Assembly (NCBI GenBank): GCA_900111695.1
Contig: FOHD01000004.1
Location: 62,001-126,000, forward strand
Direction: 5' to 3'
Length of the DNA: 64,000 nucleotides
From: Olsenella sp. KH3B4
GTDB lineage: Bacteria > Actinomycetota > Coriobacteriia > Coriobacteriales > Atopobiaceae
In this document: piece after piece, positions 43,090 through 50,692 of the stretch
Position numbering within the stretch: position 1 is the stretch's first letter
Layout of the letters: each line of letters opens with the position of its first letter
Program-made: the position numbers and the translations under genes
The notes under the pieces: model-generated
Told to the model about the DNA's origin: nothing
The model's input: only the letters and a program-made list of their open reading frames with translations
Databases searched by the model: none

Positions 43090-43116
43090 GACAAAGGGAC
43101 AGTCCCTTTGTCTCAT
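43086..43116. repeat. REP-like 31-bp palindrome, copy 2
   Basis: ATGAGACAAAGGGA and its complement flank CAG; this is the same unit as at 18714 with a different central base. It includes the asrC stop codon TGA (43087-43089). Confidence 0.85.
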
Positions 43117-43123
43117 CCACGAA

Positions 43124-43152
43124 GAGGGGCGCCCTGGCGGCGCCCCTCTTTT
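43124..43152 (+). terminator. terminator between asrC and convergent metG
   Basis: GAGGGGCGCC pairs with GGCGCCCCTC (5-nt loop), followed by TTTT. It ends seven bases before the metG stop, so it probably serves asrABC. Confidence 0.85.
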
Positions 43153-43158
43153 CTCGTC

Positions 43159-45204
43159 TTACTTCTGGCTTGGATGCTTCTCGAAGAAGTCGAAGCGCGG
43201 TGGCAGCTCCACCAGCGCGTGCTCGGCGGGGTTCTCTCCCAGTGCCTGCGCCAGCTCGCCGGGGGTCTCAAACGCATGCTCCCACGAGAAGAACGCGTCT
43301 GCCGCAAAGCCCAGGTGCTCGCAGATCTTCTCGCAGCCGGCAGGCACTGCGGGGTGCATGAGCAGCGTCACCGTGCGCAGCGCGGCAAAGGCGTTTGCCA
43401 GCGCGTGCTCGTAGGCGGCGTCGTCTCCCTTGGCGGCCTTTGACTCGTCGCCCCAGCGACGGTTGGCGTCACGGCAGAAGTCCTCGGCCACGGCAAGCGC
43501 GCCGTGGGCGTCAAAGGCGTGGGCGCAGCGCTCGTAGGCTAGCGTCGCCTCGCGGCAGCCGGCAAGCACGTCGGCGTCCGCCTCGACCGCAGGCAGATGG
43601 CCCGCGCAGACGTTCTGTGCGCCGTAGATGCAGCTTCTGGCAAGGCGGTTGAAGATGTTGGTGAGGAAGGCGCTCTCCTTGAGGGCGGGGTCGACCACGC
43701 GCGGGTCGTCCTTTACCAGCACGTCCTTGCCGGTTGCCTTGTCCTTGTGGCTCACCGAGGTGTCGTAGGGCTTGGGCGAGAAGCTCACGGCCTTCTGATC
43801 CAGCCCAAGGCTCAGCCAGTGGCAGCGCAGCTGCTCGGCGGTGTAGTGGTCAAGAAGCTCGGCGGCCATGGGCGGGCGGATCTTGCCCGAGCTCGAGGCC
43901 TTCTTGTTCATGAACAGGATGTGGTAGTTGGCCACGGGCGTGTCCTGGAAGAGGCCCCAGTCGAGCGCGTCCCACAGCGCGGGCTGCGCCACGCAGTAGA
44001 AGTAGATGTTGTCCTGGCCAATGAACTGGTAGACCTTAGCGTCGTCGGCGCACCACCAGTCGCGCCAGTCGTCTGACGAGAAGCGCGTGCCGCCGTCCTT
44101 CTCGTCCAGAGCAAGCGCGGTCTGCGTGAAGCTGATGGGCGCCCAGAGGCTCTCGGGCCAGCACCACACGGTGAGGCCGCTTGTGTCCTCAAGCTCGGGC
44201 GCGGGCACGCCCCACTCGATGTTGCCGGTGATGCGGAAGGGTAGAAGCGTCTTGCCCGTGCGGAAGCGCACGCCGGCGGCCTCGAGGATGGCGCGGGCGT
44301 CGTCGCGGTCGCGCCAGTTGGCAAACTCGACGGAGAAGGACTGCTGGCCCTTCTCGGCCTCGTGGAGCTGGTGGGCGGGGAGCTTGGCCTCAACCGCGTC
44401 GAAGCTCTCGCGGAACTTCTCCTGGATGTAGACGACGGGCGGGACGAGAGACTCGCGCACGGTCTTGGTGACGATGGGCCTCACCTGCGGGTCAACGTCC
44501 CACTCGTCCATGAGCTCCTTGAGCTGGGACTCAAAGGCGGGCAGGTCGAAGTACCAGTTGTCAACGGGGCGCAGCTCGGGCGTGGTGCCGGTGAGGGCCG
44601 AGACGGGGTTGATGAGCTCCTCGGGGTCAAACTGGTGGCCAAGGTCGCACTCGTCGGCGTAGGCCTTCTCGGACTTGCACCCGCGCACCGGGCAACGGCC
44701 AATGACCTGGCGCCCGTTCAGGAACTGGCCTGCCTTGACGTCATAGAACTGGCGGGTGCTCATCTTGTGCAGGAAGCCGCGCTCGTGGAGGCGGCGCAGG
44801 ACCTCGGCGGTAAGACGGGCGTGGAAGTCGCGTGCCGGCTCGAGGCCAGAGCCCGCGAAGAGGTCGAGCGAGATGCCGTAGGCGTCGAGTGCCGCCTTCT
44901 GGGCGTCATGGTTCGCCTGGACATAGTCGGTGATCGTGCCCTCGTAACCTTCCTGCTCCACCTTCTTGCGGTAGCCCTCCATGATGGGGGAGCCGTAGCA
45001 GTCCGTGCCCGAGACGAAGATCACGTTCTTGCTCCCGATGCGGTCGCGCAGGAAGCGCGCGAAGAAGTCCGCGGGCACAAAGACGCCACCGATGTGGCCA
45101 AAGTGCAGGTTCTTGTTGCCGTACGGCATGCCCCCGGTGATGACGGCGCGTGCGGGGAAGCTCGGACGGTCTTGCTCCGTGACGTTCTGGGAATTGTCTG
45201 CCAT
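43159..45204 (-). CDS. metG: methionyl-tRNA synthetase
   Basis: This is a class I synthetase of 681 residues. The N-terminal site is GGMPYGNKNLHFGHIGG, with HFGH as the HIGH motif. A metal-binding knuckle has CPVRGC and ECDLGH. WCWPESLWAPI and FIGQDNIYFY fit MetRS. The KMSKS loop is unusual: NKKASSSGKI (about residues 432-441). The anticodon-binding domain is at the C-terminus and no tRNA-binding EMAP domain follows. The ATG at 45204 has GGGAG about ten bases upstream. Confidence 0.92.
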   Translation of the reverse strand: MADNSQNVTEQDRPSFPARAVITGGMPYGNKNLHFGHIGGVFVPADFFARFLRDRIGSKNVIFVSGTDCYGSPIMEGYRKKVEQEGYEGTITDYVQANHDAQKAALDAYGISLDLFAGSGLEPARDFHARLTAEVLRRLHERGFLHKMSTRQFYDVKAGQFLNGRQVIGRCPVRGCKSEKAYADECDLGHQFDPEELINPVSALTGTTPELRPVDNWYFDLPAFESQLKELMDEWDVDPQVRPIVTKTVRESLVPPVVYIQEKFRESFDAVEAKLPAHQLHEAEKGQQSFSVEFANWRDRDDARAILEAAGVRFRTGKTLLPFRITGNIEWGVPAPELEDTSGLTVWCWPESLWAPISFTQTALALDEKDGGTRFSSDDWRDWWCADDAKVYQFIGQDNIYFYCVAQPALWDALDWGLFQDTPVANYHILFMNKKASSSGKIRPPMAAELLDHYTAEQLRCHWLSLGLDQKAVSFSPKPYDTSVSHKDKATGKDVLVKDDPRVVDPALKESAFLTNIFNRLARSCIYGAQNVCAGHLPAVEADADVLAGCREATLAYERCAHAFDAHGALAVAEDFCRDANRRWGDESKAAKGDDAAYEHALANAFAALRTVTLLMHPAVPAGCEKICEHLGFAADAFFSWEHAFETPGELAQALGENPAEHALVELPPRFDFFEKHPSQK

Positions 45205-45451
45205 GTGGGACGTGCTCCCTCTTGGTTGTGGTGGTGCTGGTGATGCCTGGTGGCATGTCGCGCATGCCATGGGCCACGTGATTATCCCACAACAGACGTA
45301 CGTGCGGGCGGACTGGGCCTACGTGGGGTGGGTACGTTCAAGGGTGTGGGGGTGCGATTCGGAGCGCCCGCGGCAACGCTGCGGTGTCGTCCGCGGCGCC
45401 CCTCCGCTCAAGGACGAAGCGTAGGACGAGAAGGGCGAAAGGAGGGGCAGC

Positions 45452-46228
45452 GTGTCTGTCGAGAAGATCATCGTCGCCGAGCCACTGCTGTGGGGCGGGA
45501 CCGGCTTTGCCATGTTTGGCCCCTGGCACCTGCTCTGGCTCGTGGTCTGCGCCACCGTCATCGCGCTTCTCGTCCACGGCTATCGGAGCCTTCCCGCCGA
45601 CGACTCGTGGCACGGCGGAAGACGCTGGCTCGTCCTTGTCGCCGCCGTCGTCCCCAACGCGCTGCTGCTCTGGGGCGACATCCTCAAGGCGCAGACGGGG
45701 ACCTTCTCGCCTACCTGGTGGCCGCTTCACCTGTGCAACGTCGCCGAGTACGTCTGCCTGTGGCATGCGCTCGCCCCGTCGCGCGTGACCCGCGAGCTGC
45801 TGCTCTGCTTTGGGCTCACGGGTGGGCTCTGCGCAATGCTCTTCCCTGGCTGGACGTACTGCCCGCCGTACACGCTGCCCTGCATCAGCGGCTTTCTGGA
45901 GCATGCGTTTATCTTCTCTGTGTCGCTCATGGCGCTCGACGACCCGCGGAAGGCGCCAAGGTGGCGTGACGCGTGGATCTCGCTGGCGGCTGCCGTCTTC
46001 TATCTCGTGGTCTTTAGGTGGTTCAACGGGGTCTTCGACACTAACTTTGGCTTTGTGACCAGTCCAGCCGGGGGTTCGCCGCTCGCCTGGTGGGAGGATG
46101 CCTTCGGCAACCCCGGATACCTCGTGCCGTACATGGCCTCGTTTGCCGTGGCGGTGGTGCTGCTCCACGCCTGGCAGGAGCGACGCCGTCGGCGAGAGGC
46201 GTCATCAAGAGAAGGAGGCGCGGCGTGA
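45452..46228 (+). CDS. YwaF/TIGR02206 family membrane protein
   Basis: This 258-residue integral membrane protein has about seven hydrophobic helices. FGPWHLLWLVV in the first, WPLHLCNVAEYV in the third and FPGWTYCPPYTLPCISGFLEH in the middle (quoted in part) fit the TIGR02206/YwaF family of unknown function. The GTG at 45452 has GGAGG seven bases upstream. The next gene starts in an overlapping GTGA, so the two are coupled. A transport role is possible but unproven. Confidence 0.78.
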   Translation: MSVEKIIVAEPLLWGGTGFAMFGPWHLLWLVVCATVIALLVHGYRSLPADDSWHGGRRWLVLVAAVVPNALLLWGDILKAQTGTFSPTWWPLHLCNVAEYVCLWHALAPSRVTRELLLCFGLTGGLCAMLFPGWTYCPPYTLPCISGFLEHAFIFSVSLMALDDPRKAPRWRDAWISLAAAVFYLVVFRWFNGVFDTNFGFVTSPAGGSPLAWWEDAFGNPGYLVPYMASFAVAVVLLHAWQERRRRREASSREGGAA

Positions 46229-46773
46229 GGAGCGTGGCGCAGCTCGACATCCTGGGAGACACCCCGCTTGCCCGTCGCATGATGGCGGGCTCGGTGGCGC
46301 TTCTCGCCGTGGGGTTCGTCGGTGCCTTCTTCCTGGTTGTTGCCGACGGCTGGGGCACGGACGTTGGTGCGTGGTTTGCCGTCTCCGTGGTGGCGACGGT
46401 CGTGGCCCTGCCCGTGCACGAGCTTGTCCACGCGGCGGCATTCCTGCTGTTGGGACGCGGACGCGTGCATGTGCGCTTTGGGTACCAGACGGGGATGCTC
46501 TACACCAGGGCGGAGGGAGAGCCCCTTTCGCGCGGACGCTTCCTCGTTGTGCTTCTGGCGCCAGCCGTCGTTGTCACCGCGGCGCTTGCCGTAGCGGGGA
46601 AGCTTCTCGCCGGTCCAGCGCTTGCCTGGGCGCTTGCGTGGGCGCACCTCTCCGGGTGTGCTGGTGACCTGGCCATGGTTGGGGGAATTGCTCGCACGTC
46701 CGGCTGCACGCACGTGCGCGACACGGATATGGGAGTAGAGCTTCTCGCCGATGACGATGGTGGAGACGCCTAG
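46225..46773 (+). CDS. DUF3267-type membrane protein with HExxH-like motif
   Basis: This 182-residue protein has about four membrane helices and the sequence VALPVHELVHAAAFLLLG, where HELVH fits the HExxH zinc site of DUF3267 (putative site-2 protease-like) proteins. LYTRAEGEPLSRGRF and LLAPAVVV follow, as in that family. The GTG at 46225 overlaps the upstream stop and has GGAGG nine bases before it. Peptidase activity is an inference from the motif. Confidence 0.72.
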   Translation: MRSVAQLDILGDTPLARRMMAGSVALLAVGFVGAFFLVVADGWGTDVGAWFAVSVVATVVALPVHELVHAAAFLLLGRGRVHVRFGYQTGMLYTRAEGEPLSRGRFLVVLLAPAVVVTAALAVAGKLLAGPALAWALAWAHLSGCAGDLAMVGGIARTSGCTHVRDTDMGVELLADDDGGDA

Positions 46774-46816
46774 CCTCGTGCCCAGGCGCGCTCGCATTTT
46801 CTAGACGCGCGTATTC

Positions 46817-46901
46817 GACGGTTAGGTTCCCCTAACCGTCCCGAATCGGCGTAACGGTTTCGTTGATGCGGAATCCGGACGTTTAGCTGGGGCTAACCGT
46901 C
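46817..46901. repeat. paired hairpins with a shared arm sequence
   Basis: GACGGTTAGG/CCTAACCGTC (46817-46826 and 46831-46840) is a perfect hairpin. GACGTTTAGC/GCTAACCGTC (46878-46887 and 46892-46901) is a second with one mismatch. The outer halves GACGGTTAG and CTAACCGTC can also pair with each other. The sequence lies in a 338-base gap (46774-47111) that holds no gene. Confidence 0.6.
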
Positions 46902-46910
46902 TATTAAGCG

Positions 46911-46939
46911 CGCTGACGAGAAGGACGCTGACGAGAAGG
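46911..46939 (+). repeat. short direct repeat
   Basis: CGCTGACGAGAAGG occurs at 46911-46924 and 46926-46939, followed by a third degenerate copy (GGAGCGAGAAGGCC). It follows the paired hairpins in the same gap. Confidence 0.6.
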
Positions 46940-47111
46940 CCGGAGCGAGAAGGCCACCCGCCGTCACCCCGGCCCGCTGCACCCACTGCCGCCCGGTCGG
47001 CATCCCCTTACGTTCTCTTTGCGTTCTTCTCGCCGCCAGCTTGCGGCCGACCTACCGCGTCGCGCTATTGTGGTCGTGTGAGAATCCTTTAAGAAAGCCC
47101 AGAGGCACTGC

Positions 47112-47939
47112 ATGATCAACGCCAACTTCCATACGCACACGACGCTCTGCGACGGAAGGAACACGCCGGGTGAGATGGCCAAGGCAGCCTATGACGCCGG
47201 GCTTGTCGCCCTTGGCTTCTCCGGCCACATGGACCAGGACATCAACATGAACTGGGACGCGTACGTGGCCGAGATCCGCCGCCTTCAGGACGAGTATCGT
47301 GGCCGCATGGACATCCTTCTCGGCGTGGAGCTGGACACGCTCTACGACCCCGCCTGCTGTCCCGGCGCGGAGTACAGGATCGGCTCCACGCACTTCGTGG
47401 ACCTCGACGTGCCGTGCGAGACGGCGGTCGACTGGTCGCCCGAGAAGCTCGAGATCCTCTGCCGGGAGGGGTTTGGCGGCAGCTGGATGGCGCTCGTGCG
47501 GGCCTACTACGAGCTTGAGGCCACGACGCACGACCGCACGGAGTGCACCTTCGTTGGGCACTTTGACCTCGTGAGCAAGTTCAACGAGGGCGGTCGCTTC
47601 TTCGACGAGACGTCCCGCGAGTACCTTGCACCCGCGCTTGAGGCCATGGAGTACCTGGTGGGGGAGGGCATGCCCTTCGAGGTGAACTGCGGAGCTTTTG
47701 CGCGCGGGATTCGGAGCCAGCCCTATCCGCGTCGCGAGCTGCTGCGCGCCCTGCACGAGATGGGAGGACAGATTCTCGTGAACTCCGATGCCCACAGCGT
47801 GGAGCTGCTCTGCGGCGGGCTTGATGAGGGGGCCCGCTTCGCCGCATCGTGCGGCTTTGCGAGCGCGCTCGTCCTTGGCCACGACGAGCGCGGGGAGGTC
47901 GTGATGCGCGAGGTGGCGCTGGAGGAGGCTGCGCAATGA
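47112..47939 (+). CDS. PHP-domain phosphoesterase (HisJ-like)
   Basis: This 275-residue PHP-domain protein has the first metal motif NFHTHTTLCDG (4-14), SGHMDQD, GVELDTL, FVGHFDLVSKF and the last metal motif SDAHS near residue 225. The pattern fits histidinol-phosphatase HisJ/HisK-type proteins. No histidine genes are near, so the substrate is open. The ATG at 47112 has a modest AGAGG upstream. Its stop overlaps the next gene by four bases (ATGA). Confidence 0.85.
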   Translation: MINANFHTHTTLCDGRNTPGEMAKAAYDAGLVALGFSGHMDQDINMNWDAYVAEIRRLQDEYRGRMDILLGVELDTLYDPACCPGAEYRIGSTHFVDLDVPCETAVDWSPEKLEILCREGFGGSWMALVRAYYELEATTHDRTECTFVGHFDLVSKFNEGGRFFDETSREYLAPALEAMEYLVGEGMPFEVNCGAFARGIRSQPYPRRELLRALHEMGGQILVNSDAHSVELLCGGLDEGARFAASCGFASALVLGHDERGEVVMREVALEEAAQ

Positions 47940-48739
47940 CGGGGACCCATCGGGAAAGCGTTGTCGACCTCGTCGTCGACGGGGTGCCGTGCAGGCTGCC
48001 CTTCTCGGAGCAGACCATTCGCCTCTGCCACAATCTCCTCGCCCAATGGACGGCGCGCCAGCGCGAGCTTGGCCGCCGCATGGTCGTCTTTCTCGCCGCC
48101 CCTCCAGGAGCCGGGAAGTCCACCTTCGCGAGCCTCCTCGCAAGGCTCTCCCGCGAGGACAAGGCATACGAACCGCTGGTGGCACTGCCACTCGACGGCT
48201 TTCACTACCACGCAGACGTGATTGCCACCGGCATCGTGTGCGTAGAGGGGCGTCAGGTGCCCATGCGCGAGGTAAAGGGCACTCTGGAGACTTTCGACCA
48301 TGCCCGCTTTGCCGAGAAGTGCGGCGAGCTCTGCTCGGGCGGGGCGGTTTCGTGGCCGCGCTACGACCGCAACATCCACGACGTCGTCGACGACGCGATC
48401 GTGGTTCCGGCGGACGCGCACCTGGTGCTCGTCGAGGGAAACTGGCTCCTCTCGAGCGAATCCCCATGGGACGAGACGCGCGGCCTGGCAGACGCGTCGT
48501 ATCTCCTGGTGGCTGACAAGGATCTCCTTCACCGCCGGCTGGTTGCGCGCAAGGTTCGCGGTGGGCTAACGCCCGAGGCGGCAGAGGAGTGGTACATGAG
48601 GTGCGACGGAATGAACGTGCGTCGCGTACTCGCGCATTCCTCGGCTTGCAACATGCTGGTAGAGGACGAGGGCGGCAGCATTTGGACCTCGGGGGACACC
48701 GGCGCGGAAAGCGACGCCGGTGCATTTCCGCAGGAATGA
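47936..48739 (+). CDS. nucleoside/nucleotide kinase family P-loop protein
   Basis: This 267-residue P-loop kinase has Walker A APPGAGKST (55-63) and PLDGFHYH, as in uridine kinase/pantothenate kinase-like proteins sometimes annotated as fructose transport-related kinases. YDRNIHD and LVLVEGNWLL (Walker B-like strand) are also typical of that group. The ATG at 47936 overlaps the PHP gene stop. The acceptor substrate is unknown; the family includes sugar and nucleoside kinases. Confidence 0.8.
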   Translation: MTGTHRESVVDLVVDGVPCRLPFSEQTIRLCHNLLAQWTARQRELGRRMVVFLAAPPGAGKSTFASLLARLSREDKAYEPLVALPLDGFHYHADVIATGIVCVEGRQVPMREVKGTLETFDHARFAEKCGELCSGGAVSWPRYDRNIHDVVDDAIVVPADAHLVLVEGNWLLSSESPWDETRGLADASYLLVADKDLLHRRLVARKVRGGLTPEAAEEWYMRCDGMNVRRVLAHSSACNMLVEDEGGSIWTSGDTGAESDAGAFPQE

Positions 48740-48755
48740 CGAGAAGGACGCCGAC

Positions 48756-49400
48756 GTGACAGACATCATGAGCGACAACACCTTGGCCTCGGGCGCCCGC
48801 ACGCCGCTCCTCCTGCACGCCTGCTGCGGCCCCTGCTCGATAGAGCCCGTGGAACTCCTGCGTCGCGAGGGCTTCGAGCCGACCATCTGCTGGACCAACC
48901 CAAACATCCAGCCCATGGCCGAGCACGACCGTCGCCTTGCCACGCTCCGCGCGTGGGCGGCAGACGTGGCTCACGTCGACCTGATTGTCGCCGGAGACGA
49001 TCGTGCCGCGTGGGAGAAAGGCGTCGCGCCCCACGGCTTCGACCGCGCCGCCCGTTGCCGCGCCTGCTATGCCCTGCGTCTCGCGGAGGCCTGCCGCACG
49101 GCCCGCGACCTGGGCTTTACTCACGTCTCCACCACCCTTGCTGTCTCGCCCTACCAACTCTTCGAGGCCTGCGGAGACGTGCTTGCAAAGACGGCTGCCG
49201 CCTACGGCCTCACACCGGTGTGGCGCGACTTCAGGCCTTACTACCCCGAGGCCACCCGCACCTCTCGTGACCTGGGCATGTATCGGCAGAACTACTGCGG
49301 ATGCCGTTTCTCCGCGGCCGAGGCTGCCATCGAGCGCCATGAGGCTCGCGACCGCCGCAAGGCCGAGCACGCCGCCGCCCGCGCTGCCGCCACGCGCTAG
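48756..49400 (+). CDS. queH: epoxyqueuosine reductase QueH
   Basis: QueH (DUF208) reduces epoxyqueuosine to queuosine in tRNA, replacing QueG, with a 4Fe-4S cluster and a second iron. The 214-residue protein has LLLHACCGPCSIEPV (about 18-32), CRACYALRL and NYCGCRFS, which hold the conserved cysteine pairs. I chose the GTG at 48756 because GAGAAGG lies eight bases upstream; the ATG at 48768 is too far from it. queA and tgt of the same pathway follow, with other genes between. Confidence 0.9.
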   Translation: MTDIMSDNTLASGARTPLLLHACCGPCSIEPVELLRREGFEPTICWTNPNIQPMAEHDRRLATLRAWAADVAHVDLIVAGDDRAAWEKGVAPHGFDRAARCRACYALRLAEACRTARDLGFTHVSTTLAVSPYQLFEACGDVLAKTAAAYGLTPVWRDFRPYYPEATRTSRDLGMYRQNYCGCRFSAAEAAIERHEARDRRKAEHAAARAAATR

Positions 49401-49435
49401 CCCCGCTGTCGCTTCCCGCCGCCACGCGCTAGAAT
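49386..49435 (+). promoter_or_regulatory. 15-bp direct repeat and possible queA -10 box
   Basis: GCCGCCACGCGCTAG ends queH (49386-49400) and occurs again at 49418-49432, where its last bases form TAGAAT (49430-49435), a good -10 hexamer 72 bases before queA. No clear -35 box precedes it. Confidence 0.4.
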
Positions 49436-49507
49436 GGGCGGCCGGCGCATAGCGCGCCGCATCTCACCTCAACACATCAGCCCTAGGGCACGAGGAGAAC
49501 CACACAC

Positions 49508-50674
49508 ATGCGTACCGATGACTTTGACTACCCGCTCCCAGACGAGCTCATCGCACAGGCACCCGCGGAGCCGCGTGACTCCTGCCGCCTCCTCGTGCTC
49601 AACCGCGAGGACGGCTCGCTCGAGCACCGCCACTTCACCGACGTGATTGACTACCTTGATCCGGGTGACCTTCTCGTTGCCAACAAGACGCGTGTCATGC
49701 CGGCACGCCTGGTGGGTCACAAGCGCGGCACCGGCGGCGTAGCCGAGACGCTCCTGCTCAAGCGCAGAGAGGACCTCGACCCCCTTGGCCACGTGTGGGA
49801 ATGCCTCGTGAACCCCGGCAAGCGCCTGCGCCAGCCCGGCACCATCATCGAGTACCGCGCGGGCGGCCTGCACGCGCCCCTCTCGGCCGAGGTCGTGCTC
49901 ACGGGCGAGATCCTCGACTTTCTCGAGGACAACCGCGGCGGGCGCCTGGTGCGTTTCGAGCCGCAGGGCGGCCGCACGCTCGACGCCGCCATCCACGAGG
50001 CCGGCCACGTGCCGCTGCCCCCCTATATCACCAAGTACGAGGGCGATCCCGAGAAGTACCAGACCGTTTACGCCATGCACGAGGAGCACTCCGCGGCGGC
50101 GCCCACGGCGGGTCTGCACTTCACGCCGGAGCTCATCGAGAGGATTGAGGACAAGGGTGTGGGCTGGAAGACGGTCGAGCTTGAGGTGGGCATCGACACC
50201 TTCCGCCTGGTCACCGAGGACGACCCCACCAAGCACGTGATGCACACCGAGCGCTACCACGTGCCGCAGGACGTGGTCGACGCCGTGCATGCCACCAAGG
50301 CCGCGGGACACCGCGTGGTTGCCGTGGGCACCACGGCGGTTCGCTCGCTCGAGAGCGCCTGGGACCCCAAGGCGCCCGCGTACACGCCGGCCGTCACGGC
50401 CCGCCGCTTCGAGGACGCCCCGGATTCGGCCGCAGTGACGGGACGCGGCGACATCGTCGAGCGTCGCGACGCCACCACCAACCTCTACCTCATGCCGGGC
50501 TCCACCTACCACGTGGTGGACGCCCTCATCACCAACTTCCACGTGCCCCGCTCGACACTCATGATGCTTGTCTCGGCGCTTGCTACGCGCGAGCAGATCA
50601 TGGCCGCCTACCAGGCAGCCATTGACGAGAAGTACCGCTTCCTCTCGTTTGGTGACGCCATGCTCATAAGGTAG
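49508..50674 (+). CDS. queA: S-adenosylmethionine:tRNA ribosyltransferase-isomerase
   Basis: QueA transfers and isomerises the ribosyl part of SAM to preQ1-modified tRNA, giving epoxyqueuosine. The 388-residue protein begins DDFDYPLPDELIAQAP and has ANKTRVMPARL, PLPPYI, YQTVYA, AAPTAGLHFT and the C-terminal TNFHVPRSTLMMLVSAL, all family hallmarks. It is somewhat longer than usual, with an insert near 300-325 (SAWDPKAPAYTPAV region). The ATG at 49508 has GAGGAGAA upstream. queH precedes it. Confidence 0.95.
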   Translation: MRTDDFDYPLPDELIAQAPAEPRDSCRLLVLNREDGSLEHRHFTDVIDYLDPGDLLVANKTRVMPARLVGHKRGTGGVAETLLLKRREDLDPLGHVWECLVNPGKRLRQPGTIIEYRAGGLHAPLSAEVVLTGEILDFLEDNRGGRLVRFEPQGGRTLDAAIHEAGHVPLPPYITKYEGDPEKYQTVYAMHEEHSAAAPTAGLHFTPELIERIEDKGVGWKTVELEVGIDTFRLVTEDDPTKHVMHTERYHVPQDVVDAVHATKAAGHRVVAVGTTAVRSLESAWDPKAPAYTPAVTARRFEDAPDSAAVTGRGDIVERRDATTNLYLMPGSTYHVVDALITNFHVPRSTLMMLVSALATREQIMAAYQAAIDEKYRFLSFGDAMLIR

Positions 50675-50692
50675 GGCGCTTGCGCCACCGCC

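Noticed and set aside
41230..43116. Minus-strand open frame of 628 codons opposite asrB and asrC
   Set aside because: Shadow of the asr genes; its composition is Leu/Val/His/Ala-rich without motifs, and its start derives from the REP-like palindrome.
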